From assembly GCA_003645695.1 (NCBI GenBank), contig QNBN01000004.1, forward strand, positions 1 to 32,444: 32,444 nucleotides of DNA. Reading direction: 5' to 3'. Numbering within the stretch: the stretch's first letter is position 1; each line of letters starts with the position of its first letter. A program made the position numbers and the translations under genes. Of the stretch, positions 17,407-26,037 are shown in pieces. The notes beneath the pieces were generated by a model. The model did not search any database, was not told the origin of the DNA, and worked only from the letters and a program-made list of their open reading frames with translations. This DNA is from Spirochaetota bacterium. Its GTDB lineage: Bacteria; Spirochaetota; B62-G9.

Positions 17407-18771
17407 CTGAGAGTTTATCAATTCTTTAAACTTTTTACCCCTATCAAACTCATTTTGAAACATTTCAAAACTTGCAAATGCAGGGGAAAATAAAAGAATC
17501 ATTCCGGGGCTTGAAAGCGATAATGCCATTTGAACGGCTTTTTCAAGATTGTTGTATACATGAAACTTTCTGGCTAGACCTTCATCAATTAACCTTTTAG
17601 TACCACTTCCTTCGAGAAGAATCAGGTTTACAATTTCCGAATTGTTGTTTAACTTATTTATGAGTCTTTTCAAAGGCAATTTCTTATCAGTACCACCCAT
17701 AAGAAGGGTTATATTTTTTCCTCTAAAACTCTCTAGAGCGCTTATTAAAGCTTCAGGGGTTGTTGAAGCGGAGTCATTATAAACATCAACTCCATTTATA
17801 CTACATATATACTCAAGCCTGTGTTCCAGACCATTAAAGTTGGATACTGCTTCGTTAATTAATTTTGAATCAATGCTTAATGCCAAACCCATTGCTACAG
17901 ATGCAGATATATTAAGAAGATTATGAATTCCCTTTAATTTTATATCAGATTTTTCAATTATCTTTTTTACACCATTTTCATCCTTGAAATAGATTGTTGT
18001 TTCATCAAAATATATTCCATACCCTTTAAAATCCTTTTTCATTCCAAAACTATAGAGTTTTACCCCTTTATTAGGTTTAACCATTTTATAAATCCTGTTT
18101 TCCCTATTCAGTACCAGTATATCTCCAGGATGCTGAAACTGATAAATTAGCTTTTTATCTTCGAAATAAGATTTCATATCTCTGTAATAATTCAGATGGT
18201 CTTCATAAAGGTTTGTAATAATAGCATATGGAGGACTGTATTTCTTTTTTTTTATTCCTCCTAATTGAAAACTGGATAGCTCCAGGACAACCCAGCCGTC
18301 TTTTTTTATACTATCAATAATCTCAAACACAGAGATCGTTATATTACCTGCCAATGATACGTTCCTATACCTTTTTTTAAGGATTTCATAGATTAAGGAA
18401 GTGGTTGTAGACTTACCCCTGGTTCCTGTAACAGCAACAATGTTATTAGTTCTGCTTCTTATAGTATCAAAAAAAATTCCAATATCTGTATCCACAGGTT
18501 TTGATAGTTTTTCAGCATATTTTATAAAAGGGGAATCCCAGGGAACAGCTGGATTTTTAATGATAAGATCTGACTGTTCAATATCTCTATAGTCGTGTTT
18601 GCCTAGAGTTAATCTGAGTTTCTCTGTATGAGTCAATTTTTCGAGGCTAATTTTTAGCTCTTTTTCAATCTTTAGATCCGTAATGGTTACACTATCTCCC
18701 CTTTTAAGAAAATAGTTTGCCACTCCTACTCCCCCACCATGTAATCCCAATCCAAAAATTAGAACGTTCAT
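17401..18771 (-). CDS. murD: UDP-N-acetylmuramoyl-L-alanine--D-glutamate ligase
   Basis: 456 aa, usual MurD length. It adds D-Glu to UDP-MurNAc-L-Ala in peptidoglycan synthesis. It has an N-terminal Rossmann domain (FGLGLHGGGVGVANYFLKRG), the ATP-binding loop at 114-123 (VTGTRGKSTT), NLYEDHLNYYRDMKSY near 207-222, and a C-terminal domain with YNDSASTTPEA and a GG-DK motif. The loop has Arg-Gly-Lys-Ser where most Mur ligases show Asn-Gly-Lys-Thr; this still fits a P-loop. Other mur genes are not adjacent. It lies between the rpsU terminator and the uap operon. Confidence 0.92.
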   Translation of the reverse strand: MNVLIFGLGLHGGGVGVANYFLKRGDSVTITDLKIEKELKISLEKLTHTEKLRLTLGKHDYRDIEQSDLIIKNPAVPWDSPFIKYAEKLSKPVDTDIGIFFDTIRSRTNNIVAVTGTRGKSTTTSLIYEILKKRYRNVSLAGNITISVFEIIDSIKKDGWVVLELSSFQLGGIKKKKYSPPYAIITNLYEDHLNYYRDMKSYFEDKKLIYQFQHPGDILVLNRENRIYKMVKPNKGVKLYSFGMKKDFKGYGIYFDETTIYFKDENGVKKIIEKSDIKLKGIHNLLNISASVAMGLALSIDSKLINEAVSNFNGLEHRLEYICSINGVDVYNDSASTTPEALISALESFRGKNITLLMGGTDKKLPLKRLINKLNNNSEIVNLILLEGSGTKRLIDEGLARKFHVYNNLEKAVQMALSLSSPGMILLFSPAFASFEMFQNEFDRGKKFKELINSQL

Positions 18772-18827
18772 AATAGAAGACTCTCTTTTTCTTATTTAAC
18801 TGATATTCTAATAGCTTGATCAATTGA

Positions 18828-18856
18828 ATTATGGTTTTACATTTATCTGATAGCAA
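18828..18856 (-). promoter_or_regulatory. Candidate promoter for murD
   Basis: Minus strand: TTGCTA (18851-18856), 17 bases, CATAAT (18828-18833), just after the rpsU terminator and about 50 bases before the murD ATG. Match is moderate: 4/6 and 5/6. Confidence 0.45.
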
Positions 18857-18869
18857 AACAACAGATAAA

Positions 18870-18895
18870 AAATAAAACCCCCTTTTCAGGGGGTT
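18870..18895 (-). terminator. Rho-independent terminator of rpsU
   Basis: AACCCCC and GGGGGTT arms (18876-18882 and 18889-18895) around a 6-base loop. On the minus strand the stem is followed by TTTTATTTTTT. It lies 15 bases after the rpsU stop. Confidence 0.88.
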
Positions 18896-18910
18896 ATTTT
18901 AAATAAAGAA

Positions 18911-19126
18911 TTAATATCTTTTATTCATTCTTATCTGCAGTTTTCTGAGTTTCTTTAACCTTCGCCTTTCTGCTGCCTTCTTCTTATTTTTCCTCTGAGT
19001 TGCGGGTTTTTCATAATAAGCCCTTTTCTTCCATTCTCTGAGGATTCCATCTCTTTCACACTCCCTTTTAAATCTCTTAAGGGCCCTATCGATACTCTCT
19101 CCCTCTTCTACTCTTACCATTGCCAA
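18911..19126 (-). CDS. rpsU: Small ribosomal subunit protein bS21
   Basis: 71 aa, strongly basic. RALKRFKRECERDGILREWKKR (about 14-35) is the S21 signature, followed by the Lys/Arg-rich tail ending in KRY. I favour the TTG at 19126: AGGGGGTG lies 7 bases upstream of it, and a six-residue lead (MAMVRV) equals the usual S21 N-terminus. The ATG at 19120 would leave a 13-base gap from the ribosome site. It is a single-gene transcript with its own terminator. Confidence 0.95.
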   Translation of the reverse strand: MAMVRVEEGESIDRALKRFKRECERDGILREWKKRAYYEKPATQRKNKKKAAERRRLKKLRKLQIRMNKRY

Positions 19127-19549
19127 TCTTCTTCACCCCCTCTCTTTGCAGCCTCTACATCTTATCGATATTACAATTTACTAATTATATGAACTGTCAT
19201 TGGTATTTAATACATAAATGCCAATAATAATTTGATTAAATATAATTATAAATAAAGAAAAATTAAAGATAAATTAACCTTATGCTCACTATTCATTTAA
19301 CATTTGCTACCCCATAGAAAATGGGTATATTCTTCTCACTTAATATTTAAATCTTGCCAGATACCGACTCTTTGGCTGGAATAATATTTATTCAAAATTG
19401 TTATTCCTGCAAAAAATGAAACTTTTGAATGCTATAATTTAATACATTAATATATTCTGAATAAATCCCGTGATAACACAATTACTTTATTTTATACAGC
19501 TATTTTTACAATTTTCCTTCTTTCTGCCGGCATGACTTTTATATCTTTC
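19127..19549. other. Non-coding gap between rpsU and trpS
   Basis: 423 bases, A+T-rich. I find no RNA gene and no convincing coding frame. It holds a 10-bp hairpin with one G-T pair (ATTGGTATTT and AAATGCCAAT, 19199-19208 and 19216-19225), a shorter imperfect one (TACCCCAT...ATGGGTA near 19308-19327), and on the minus strand a TATAAT (19184-19189) that may be the rpsU -10 element, although its -35 is poor. No clear trpS terminator was seen. Confidence 0.5.
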
Positions 19550-20536
19550 CTAAAACTTTACCCCTATCTTCCCACGAACCTCATCCATGGTTTTTTCAGC
19601 TATCGATTTTGCCTTCTCAGTACCGTTATAAAGGATATCCCTAATCTCGTTGTCTCTACTGTCAAGCTCTCTTTTTCTCTCCCTTATTGGGGTTATTGTA
19701 CGGTTAATATTTTCCGCCAGAATCTTTTTACAGTCTATACATCCAATCTCTGCGGTGCGACAGCCATTATCTATCTTTTTTATCTCTTCTTCAGATGAAA
19801 AATATTTATGGAAAGAAAAAATATTACAGATATCAGGATTCCCCGGGTCTGTCCTTCTTTTCCTTGCCGGGTCTGTTACCGCAACCCTCAATTTGTTCCA
19901 TATTTCATCCTTCTCTTCAACCAAAGCAATGTAATTATTCAAGCTTTTACTCATTTTGGCATTTCCATCCAGCCCTTTTATCCTGGGAGCAACTCCAAGA
20001 AGCGTTTGGGGCTCAGGAAAAGTATCGCCAAACCGTTTATTAAAGCGCCTAACAATTTCCCTCGTAAGCTCAAGGTGCTGTTTTTGATCCTCTCCAACAG
20101 GAACAACCTCTCCTTTGTACAACAGTATATCACTGGCCATTAAAATAGGGTAAGTTAAAAGCCCGGCATTAATGTTGTCAGCATTTTGCTGCTTTTTGTC
20201 TTTATACTGGGTCATTCTTTCTAAATCTCCAATGGGAGTTATGCTGTTAAGTATCCATTGTAGTTCGGTATGTTCTGGAACCGTAGATTGTACAAAGAGT
20301 ATTGCTTTATCGGGATCTATTCCTGAGGCTACCAGCACCTTAGCGGCCTCAAGGATTTTATTTGGAAATTCCTTTGGATCATACATTACAGTAATTGCGT
20401 GATAATCAACAATGCTAAATATACAATTGTACTTTGGAATAAGATCTATCCAGCGTTTAATAGCCCCAAGATAATTACCAATATGAATTATACCAGTCGG
20501 TTGTATACCACTGAATACACGCTTTTTCCTATCCAT
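19550..20536 (-). CDS. trpS: Tryptophanyl-tRNA synthetase
   Basis: 328 aa, typical bacterial TrpRS. Class I signatures: HIGN at 18-21 in GIQPTGIIHIGNYLGAI, and KMSKS at 194-198. It charges tRNA-Trp. GGGAG lies 11 bases before the ATG. No T-box leader (the AGGGTGGNACCGCG core is absent) or tryptophan attenuator was seen upstream. It stands alone between rpsU and the gcv operon terminator. Confidence 0.97.
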   Translation of the reverse strand: MDRKKRVFSGIQPTGIIHIGNYLGAIKRWIDLIPKYNCIFSIVDYHAITVMYDPKEFPNKILEAAKVLVASGIDPDKAILFVQSTVPEHTELQWILNSITPIGDLERMTQYKDKKQQNADNINAGLLTYPILMASDILLYKGEVVPVGEDQKQHLELTREIVRRFNKRFGDTFPEPQTLLGVAPRIKGLDGNAKMSKSLNNYIALVEEKDEIWNKLRVAVTDPARKRRTDPGNPDICNIFSFHKYFSSEEEIKKIDNGCRTAEIGCIDCKKILAENINRTITPIRERKRELDSRDNEIRDILYNGTEKAKSIAEKTMDEVRGKIGVKF

Positions 20537-20948
20537 CTATAAATAGGCTCCCTCTAGTGATTTTATTTATGTTTTTTAGAGTGTTTGTTATATTTTTTAA
20601 GAAATTTGGTTCGATAAGCCCTATTTTAAACAAAACTAAAACCTAAACTCCCTAGAATGTAATACTATAGGCAATCATAGTTTATTATTATAATCCTAAA
20701 ATTATTTGCTATTGTTCTAATTGTAATGGGAGATCGAACTGTACCCATAAGATAAAACTAATTGGGAATATATATATAAATAAAAAAAAGGTCAACCACT
20801 CTAAAGCTGCCTTTAACCTTATCTATATTGCTATTTTTCAATATTTCATAGTGAACTCATCAACAATAAATCTGAACGCTTAATTTACAGATATAATATT
20901 AATTAGGCAAGAGCTATCTTTTATTATAACTCGAAGTGGACTTTCCCA
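20537..20948. other. Non-coding gap between trpS and the end of the gcv region
   Basis: About 410 bases. It contains the gcv operon terminator (20782-20820). The part to its right (20821-20948) is probably decayed continuation of the broken ACT-domain gene, in which I cannot follow a frame. The left part should hold the trpS promoter, but no box pair stands out. Confidence 0.45.
20782..20820 (-). terminator. Terminator of the gcv operon
   Basis: Minus strand: AAGGTTAA ... TTGACCTT, an 8-bp stem with one G-T pair (20813-20820 and 20788-20795) around a 17-base loop that can form a small inner AAAG/CTTT hairpin, followed by a run of eight T (the end of the stem shares two of them). It is the first good terminator after gcvPB and lies beyond the broken ACT-domain gene. 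Confidence 0.65.
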
Positions 20949-21100
20949 TTAATTACCCGAAATTGCAATATCAAGGTTTAACTCATCTGCTATTGATTCT
21001 AATCCAGATTAAACCCATATTCATATATCAGCTCTGTCATATCAGCAACTATACAAGGCCACTCCTTTCCAAACGCTGTCATTATATACATTTTTTCCAT
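20949..21100 (-). pseudogene. Broken ACT-domain (GcvR-like) regulator gene after gcvPB
   Basis: From the ATG at 21100 the frame reads MEKMYIMTAFGKEWPCIVAD then MTELIYEYGFNLD and stops at 20999. This matches the start of glycine-cleavage ACT regulators, typically an 'xTAxGKDRPGIVAxxTxxLYExGxNI' pattern. A few bases on, in another frame, SIADELNLDIAISGN (to the stop at 20949) resembles the later part of the same domain ('a.elgLdv.v'). A good GGGAG site lies 8 bases before the ATG, and the gene starts 31 bases after gcvPB. So a formerly functional last operon gene now carries a frameshift and probably an internal deletion. A programmed frameshift or sequencing error is possible but less likely, since the downstream part is also short. 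Confidence 0.65.
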
Positions 21101-21131
21101 ATTAGAATCTCCCTGCTAATTAATCTCTTTT

Positions 21132-22613
21132 TCAATCATCCTTTTTCTCCCACTTTAATATTGGGTTTCTCGCGGCCTTAACTTCATCCACTCTTGAAAC
21201 CTTACTAAAATGTGGTGCCTCTTTTAACACCTCCGGATTAGATTCAGCCTCTTTATATATTTTAATCATAGACTCAATAAATTTGTCAATGGTTTCTTTT
21301 GGTTCAGTTTCGGTTGGTTCTACCATTAAGGCTCCCGAAACAACTAGCGGAAAGTATATCGTAGGGGGATGAAATCCGTAGTCAATCAATCTTTTTGCAA
21401 TATCTAAAGTAGTAACACCAAACTTATGCTGATTTTTGTCGGTGAAAACACATTCATGCATACATATTTCATCGTACGGTAGATAGTAGTAGTTTTTAAG
21501 CTTACTCCTAATGTAATTAGCATTGACAACGGCAGCTTCCGAGGTCTTTCTAAGCCCTTCGGCACCCATTGAAAGTATATATGCATAAGCTTTCACCATT
21601 ACAAGAAAATTTCCATAAAAACTTCTAACTTTACCAATTGATTTTGGTATTTCATAATTTAGTTTATAGCTTTCACCAATCTTTTCTACAACTGGTATAG
21701 GCAGGAAATCTGAGAGGTTATCTCGAACAGCAACAGGTCCAGCTCCCGGTCCTCCTCCACCATGGGGTGTTGAAAATGTTTTGTGTAAGTTCATGTGAAC
21801 AACATCAACACCAAGGTCCCCCAGTTTAGTGATTCCCAAAAGGGCATTGAGATTTGCACCATCACAATAAACCAATCCACCCTCTTTGTGCATCAACTCT
21901 GAAATTTCTACAATATTACTTTCAAACAATCCTAGTGTATTAGGATTGGTAAACATAATTGCAGCAACTTTATCATCAATTAATTTTTTGATTGTATCAA
22001 TATCCATTACACCCTGTTTATTTGATTCGACCTTTATCGGTTTCATGCCACACATACTAACTGAGGCAGGATTTGTACCATGTGCTGTATCAGGTACAAG
22101 GACTTTAAATCTACCACTATTTTTATTCTTATGATATGCCTTAATCATCAGCATCCCAGTCAGTTCTCCATGGGCACCTGCTGCTGGTTGCAGGGTAACT
22201 CTGTCTAACCCGGTAATTTCTGAAAGGAACTGTTCCAACTCGTACATTATTCTTAATATGCCCTGACTTAGCTCTTCGGGTTGATGTGGGTGAGCTAGTG
22301 AAAAACCTTCGAAATTGGTAATCATTTCGTTAACCTTTGGATTATACTTCATCGTGCATGACCCAAGTGGATACATTCCTGAATCCACCCCGTAATTCCA
22401 CTGTGATAGGTGTGTATAATGCCTTACTACTTCTACCTCGCTTACCTCAGGCATGCCATTAATACGGTCTCGCAAGAGAGATGGATCAATTGATATAGAT
22501 GTTTTTAATTTAGATTTATCAGCTCTTGGGTACAAAACCCCTTCTCTTTCCTCAGAGCCCAACTCAAAGATTAAAGCTTCTTCTGATAAACTATTTTTAT
22601 CAATATAGGACAT
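21132..22613 (-). CDS. gcvPB: Glycine dehydrogenase (decarboxylating) subunit 2
   Basis: 493 aa, the catalytic half of two-subunit P-protein. The PLP lysine is K278 in VVHMNLHKTFSTPHGGGGPG; GSCTMKYNPKVNE (84-96) and the AHGTNPASV loop (177-185) are also typical. With GcvPA it decarboxylates glycine and passes the aminomethyl group to lipoyl-GcvH. GGAG lies 7 bases before the ATG. It is the last intact gene of the operon. Confidence 0.96.
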   Translation of the reverse strand: MSYIDKNSLSEEALIFELGSEEREGVLYPRADKSKLKTSISIDPSLLRDRINGMPEVSEVEVVRHYTHLSQWNYGVDSGMYPLGSCTMKYNPKVNEMITNFEGFSLAHPHQPEELSQGILRIMYELEQFLSEITGLDRVTLQPAAGAHGELTGMLMIKAYHKNKNSGRFKVLVPDTAHGTNPASVSMCGMKPIKVESNKQGVMDIDTIKKLIDDKVAAIMFTNPNTLGLFESNIVEISELMHKEGGLVYCDGANLNALLGITKLGDLGVDVVHMNLHKTFSTPHGGGGPGAGPVAVRDNLSDFLPIPVVEKIGESYKLNYEIPKSIGKVRSFYGNFLVMVKAYAYILSMGAEGLRKTSEAAVVNANYIRSKLKNYYYLPYDEICMHECVFTDKNQHKFGVTTLDIAKRLIDYGFHPPTIYFPLVVSGALMVEPTETEPKETIDKFIESMIKIYKEAESNPEVLKEAPHFSKVSRVDEVKAARNPILKWEKKDD

Positions 22614-22696
22614 TTTTTATCTCCATTTTGAATCTTCAATTAGTTCTCTAAGAACAGACAACTGGACTTTTGGTAATAATAAAAACCTTAAATTAT

Positions 22697-24046
22697 TCAA
22701 CCTTTCACAAATTTTTTTATATGCTCTACAAGATTTTCTATCTCATCAGGAGTGTTTATCTCTGTTGCCGTTAGCAGTAACCTTCCATCCATCTTATTAA
22801 AGTATTTTGAGAGAAGTACACCGGCTATAATTCCTTTCTGGGCTAGATAATCAATAAGACTATTAGCACTCCTTTCGATTTCTATAACAAACTCGTTAAA
22901 TGTTGGAGCCGAATATGCCACCTTAACCCCGCTTATATCATTTAACTCGCTTTTTAGCATTTCTGAGTTCAAATGATTGAGCTTTGCCATTTCATAAAGA
23001 CCATTTTTCCCAATGGAAGAAAGAAATATTGTTGCTGCCAGAGCACAAAGGCCTTCATTAGAGCAGATATTGGATGTTGCCTTTTCTCTCCTTATATGCT
23101 GTTCTCTTGCTGATAGGGTTAAAACGTAAGCCCTTTTACCATTTCTGTCGGTGGTCTCCCCTACAAGTCTACCAGGCATTGTCCTTACATAGTTTTGCTT
23201 TGTTGCAAGGATCCCAAGAAAGGGCCCTCCATATGACATTGGAATGCCAAAGCTTTGACCTTCACCAGCTACAATATCGGCATTGAATTCACCGGGTGGT
23301 TTTAAAAATCCATATGCGAAGGCTTCGGTAAATGCTACTATCAACAAAGCACCAGCAGAATGAACCGCTTTCTCGACTTCTGCAAGGTCTTCAATAATAC
23401 CAAAAAAGTTTGGAGATTGAACTACAACAGATGCAGTATTTTGATCTATCATAGAGACTAATTTATCTATATCAACTCTTCCAGTTTTACGATTAAAAGG
23501 GACTATTTCTATAGCTTCACCCCTACCACTTAAATATGTCTTTACAACTGAAAGATATTCTGGATTTAAAGTTTCTGAAATAATAACTTTGGATTTCTTT
23601 TTAAGCCTAAATGACATAAGTACAGCTTCAGCCGTACTTGATGCTCCATCATACATAGAAGCATTGGAAACATCCATCCCTGTAATCATTGACATATATG
23701 TTTGAAATTCGAACATTGCCTGAAGTGTACCCTGACTAATTTCAGGTTGATAGGGAGTATAGGCTGTATAAAACTCCGACCTGCTCAACAGATGGGAAAC
23801 CAATGCAGGAATAAAATGATTGTACGCTCCGCCGCCAATAAAATAACTATATCTCCCCGCATAGGCATTAAGATTTGAAAGACCCTTTAACCTCTTAACA
23901 AGTTCATACTCTGATATTGCATCAGGGAGATTCAGCGGCAGGTTTAGCAGCTTTGGAATATCTTTAAAAAGCTCATCTACTGAAGAGACACCTATTACAT
24001 CAAGCATCTCTTTAATATCTTTTTCAGTTTGCGGTATGTAGTTCAT
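22697..24046 (-). CDS. gcvPA: Glycine dehydrogenase (decarboxylating) subunit 1
   Basis: 449 aa, the usual length. It opens with YIPQTEKDIKEMLDVIGV and contains YTPYQPEISQGTLQAMFEFQT, NASMYDGASSTAEA and GEGQSFGIPMSYGGPFLG, all characteristic of the non-PLP-lysine half of split P-protein. AAGGTG precedes the ATG. It forms a heterotetramer with GcvPB. The split form is usual in Firmicutes, Thermotogota, Spirochaetota and archaea. Confidence 0.96.
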   Translation of the reverse strand: MNYIPQTEKDIKEMLDVIGVSSVDELFKDIPKLLNLPLNLPDAISEYELVKRLKGLSNLNAYAGRYSYFIGGGAYNHFIPALVSHLLSRSEFYTAYTPYQPEISQGTLQAMFEFQTYMSMITGMDVSNASMYDGASSTAEAVLMSFRLKKKSKVIISETLNPEYLSVVKTYLSGRGEAIEIVPFNRKTGRVDIDKLVSMIDQNTASVVVQSPNFFGIIEDLAEVEKAVHSAGALLIVAFTEAFAYGFLKPPGEFNADIVAGEGQSFGIPMSYGGPFLGILATKQNYVRTMPGRLVGETTDRNGKRAYVLTLSAREQHIRREKATSNICSNEGLCALAATIFLSSIGKNGLYEMAKLNHLNSEMLKSELNDISGVKVAYSAPTFNEFVIEIERSANSLIDYLAQKGIIAGVLLSKYFNKMDGRLLLTATEINTPDEIENLVEHIKKFVKG

Positions 24047-24090
24047 GTTTTTTACACCTTTTTAAATAGACTTTATCAATTGATGTTCCT

Positions 24091-24486
24091 CTAATGTTTC
24101 TCGCTTTCCATTTTTACAAACTTCTCATATTTAGTGTTATCCATCAATTCATCGGCTTCTTCCGGGTTTGATATTTTAATTTTCACAATCCAACCCTTAT
24201 CATAGGGAGACTGGTTTATATATTCAGGATGGTCTGCAAGTTCTTCATTTACTTCAACTATCTCTCCTGATATTGGACTAAAAACATCCGACACAGCTTT
24301 TACGGATTCTATAGATCCAAGTTCCTCACCTTTTTTAACTTTTGTTCCAATCTCTGGAGTTTCAATATATACAACATCTCCAAGTGATTCCTGGGCATAA
24401 TCGGTAATTCCCACAGTGGCAATATCACCCTCAATCCGCGCCCATTCATGTTCGTTGGTATACTTTAAATCCTTTGGTATCTCCAT
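24091..24486 (-). CDS. gcvH: Glycine cleavage system H protein
   Basis: 131 aa. The lipoylated lysine is K63 in GSIESVKAVSDVFSPISGEI, with the upstream YTNEHEWARIEGD and GITDYAQESLGDVVYIETP blocks. The lipoyl arm shuttles the aminomethyl group between P-, T- and L-proteins. GGAG lies 8 bases before the ATG. No lipoate ligase or lipoyl synthase gene is in the window. Confidence 0.97.
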   Translation of the reverse strand: MEIPKDLKYTNEHEWARIEGDIATVGITDYAQESLGDVVYIETPEIGTKVKKGEELGSIESVKAVSDVFSPISGEIVEVNEELADHPEYINQSPYDKGWIVKIKISNPEEADELMDNTKYEKFVKMESEKH

Positions 24487-24519
24487 CTAAATATCTCCTT
24501 TCAAATGTATGGTATTATG

Positions 24520-24535
24520 GTTTTATGCATAAAAC
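24520..24535. promoter_or_regulatory. Perfect 16-bp palindrome upstream of gcvH
   Basis: GTTTTATGCATAAAAC reads the same on both strands, and outer TATG/CATA arms extend it with one bulge. It lies 34-49 bases before the gcvH start in the widest gap of the operon (289 bases). It could be an operator for an internal start or an RNA hairpin tip. No box pair supporting an internal promoter was found. Confidence 0.4.
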
Positions 24536-24671
24536 TCATAGTCTGGCGAAGCTATATCTTTATTTTTTGTACCAGCACAATCTGTTGCATTTAATAACAA
24601 TATTTTGTGTCTAATTAAATTTTCAAAATATATATGGATACTTAATCCCGATTTTTTATAGCTTTAAAACG

Positions 24672-24720
24672 AATAGGTAAAGTAAGATTTTTATTATTAC
24701 CCAAAATCTACTTGCCTATT
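24672..24720. other. Long imperfect hairpin between serA and gcvH
   Basis: Arms 24672-24691 (AATAGGTAAAGTAAGATTTT) and 24703-24720 (AAAATCTACTTGCCTATT) pair with two single-A bulges and one T-G/C mismatch around an 11-base loop. There is no proper T-run on the minus strand after it, so it is not a simple terminator. It could set the level of gcvHPAPB relative to serA by partial termination or RNA processing. Confidence 0.5.
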
Positions 24721-24775
24721 TATAAAATCATGAATATTTCCAAGATCACATCCATTCATTAAAAAACTTTAAGTT

Positions 24776-25987
24776 TTATGACTGAAGAGGAACCTGAGTA
24801 ATCATATAGATATCTTTTGTTAGATTTTTTATTTTATTGATATCCTTATCGGGTAAAATATTATCAAGCTCTATTCTTGCACATGCACCTTCGCCACCAC
24901 TGAAAATAATATTTTCCATTCTTTCGACATTAATGCTTGCATCCCTTATAATATCAAGTATACTGGCAAGCACCCCGATTCTATTTTTATGATGGATTGT
25001 TAAAAGAGCCTTTGAAGGCGGTCTTTCCATAATGTTAACACAGTTCAAAACCTTACCAGTTTTTAAATAGTTTTCAACTATTCTTACAGTCTCATCAGCA
25101 ACAGCCTCCTGGGCCTGCTCTGTAGAAGCCCCTATATGATGCGTGCCATAAACACCAGGATTCAATGCCAGCTGGTCCTGAATGGATCCTTCTTTATAAG
25201 AAGGCTCACCAGAAAAAACATCAAGTCCTGCTCTGATTCCTTTCTCCTCAATAGCCTTTATTAGTGCCTTTTCATCGACGATCTCTGCTCTAGAGGTATT
25301 AATGAAATAGGCACCATCCTTCAAGGCATTAAAAAAATTCTTACCTATTATACCTTTGGTTTCGGGGGTAAGTGCCAGATGTATGGTCACAATATCCGAC
25401 TTCTTAGCCACATCTTCTGGTGATTTTTCATATTCAACCCCGAGTTCCTCGGCAACCAGTGGAGTAAGAGATCTGCTCCACGCAACGATTCTCATACCAA
25501 AGCTCTGTGCTCGATATATAACTTCTCTTCCAATTCTACCCGTCCCAATTACTCCAAGGGTCCTTCCAAAAATGCCCCTTGCTTTCGAAAACTCTTTTTT
25601 ATTCCAGTGTCCTTTCCTTAATTCAATAACATTATCCGGTATCCTTCTATCCACACTCAATATAAGGCCCATAGCAAGCTCAGCAACAGCTATGGAGTTT
25701 TTTCCCGGACAATTTGCCACGTATATGCTGTGCCGGGAGGCCGATTCTACATCAATATTATTATACCCAGAGCCAGCTCTTATTATAAGGCTTATAAGCG
25801 GTGAAGATTCTACCATTTTAGACGTAACTTTTGTCGATCTTACTATTAGAAATTCATAGCTGTTATTTTTTAACTCTTTGAGCAAAGCTTCATCTTTTAA
25901 ATCCTGTTTATATGTGATACAACAACCCAGGGATTCTATTTTTTTTATACCTCTTTCTGGGAACTTGTCCGCTATAAGAATATTCAT
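24776..25987 (-). CDS. serA: D-3-phosphoglycerate dehydrogenase, ACT-domain type
   Basis: 403 aa. 2-hydroxyacid dehydrogenase fold: IRAGSGYNNIDVESA, the NAD-binding GVIGTGRIGREV (residues ~145-156), the NTSRAEIVDEKAL Arg region, and GTHHIGAST carrying the catalytic His. The last ~80 residues (LLTIHHKNRIGVLASILDIIRDASINVERMENI) are an ACT domain, usually for serine feedback. The enzyme interconverts 3-phosphoglycerate and 3-phosphohydroxypyruvate. It sits between the DUF1015 gene and gcvH, linking serine to the glycine cleavage genes. Other 2-hydroxyacid dehydrogenases are possible, but the ACT domain and context favour SerA. Confidence 0.88.
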   Translation of the reverse strand: MNILIADKFPERGIKKIESLGCCITYKQDLKDEALLKELKNNSYEFLIVRSTKVTSKMVESSPLISLIIRAGSGYNNIDVESASRHSIYVANCPGKNSIAVAELAMGLILSVDRRIPDNVIELRKGHWNKKEFSKARGIFGRTLGVIGTGRIGREVIYRAQSFGMRIVAWSRSLTPLVAEELGVEYEKSPEDVAKKSDIVTIHLALTPETKGIIGKNFFNALKDGAYFINTSRAEIVDEKALIKAIEEKGIRAGLDVFSGEPSYKEGSIQDQLALNPGVYGTHHIGASTEQAQEAVADETVRIVENYLKTGKVLNCVNIMERPPSKALLTIHHKNRIGVLASILDIIRDASINVERMENIIFSGGEGACARIELDNILPDKDINKIKNLTKDIYMITQVPLQS

Positions 25988-26037
25988 TACCCACCTCCTT
26001 TTGATGAGAATAAATACCGGCTATATTTAAAACAACA

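Noticed and set aside
20600-20625. tRNA-like GGTTCGATAAGCC
   Set aside because: Looks like a T-loop, but no flanking stem, anticodon arm or acceptor pairing could be built.
20537-20760. T-box or tryptophan-responsive leader before trpS
   Set aside because: No T-box core (AGGGTGGNACCGCG) or specifier hairpin is visible.
20788-20812. Second copy of the inverted-repeat element (shares CCACTCTAAA)
   Set aside because: Only about ten bases are shared, without the rest of the end or a partner; it is part of a terminator.
24540-24700. Open stretch on the minus strand upstream of gcvH ending in ...TKNKDIASPDYEFYA
   Set aside because: About 45 codons are open, but there is no ATG or ribosome site and it overlaps the hairpin and palindrome. 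Too weak to call a gene.
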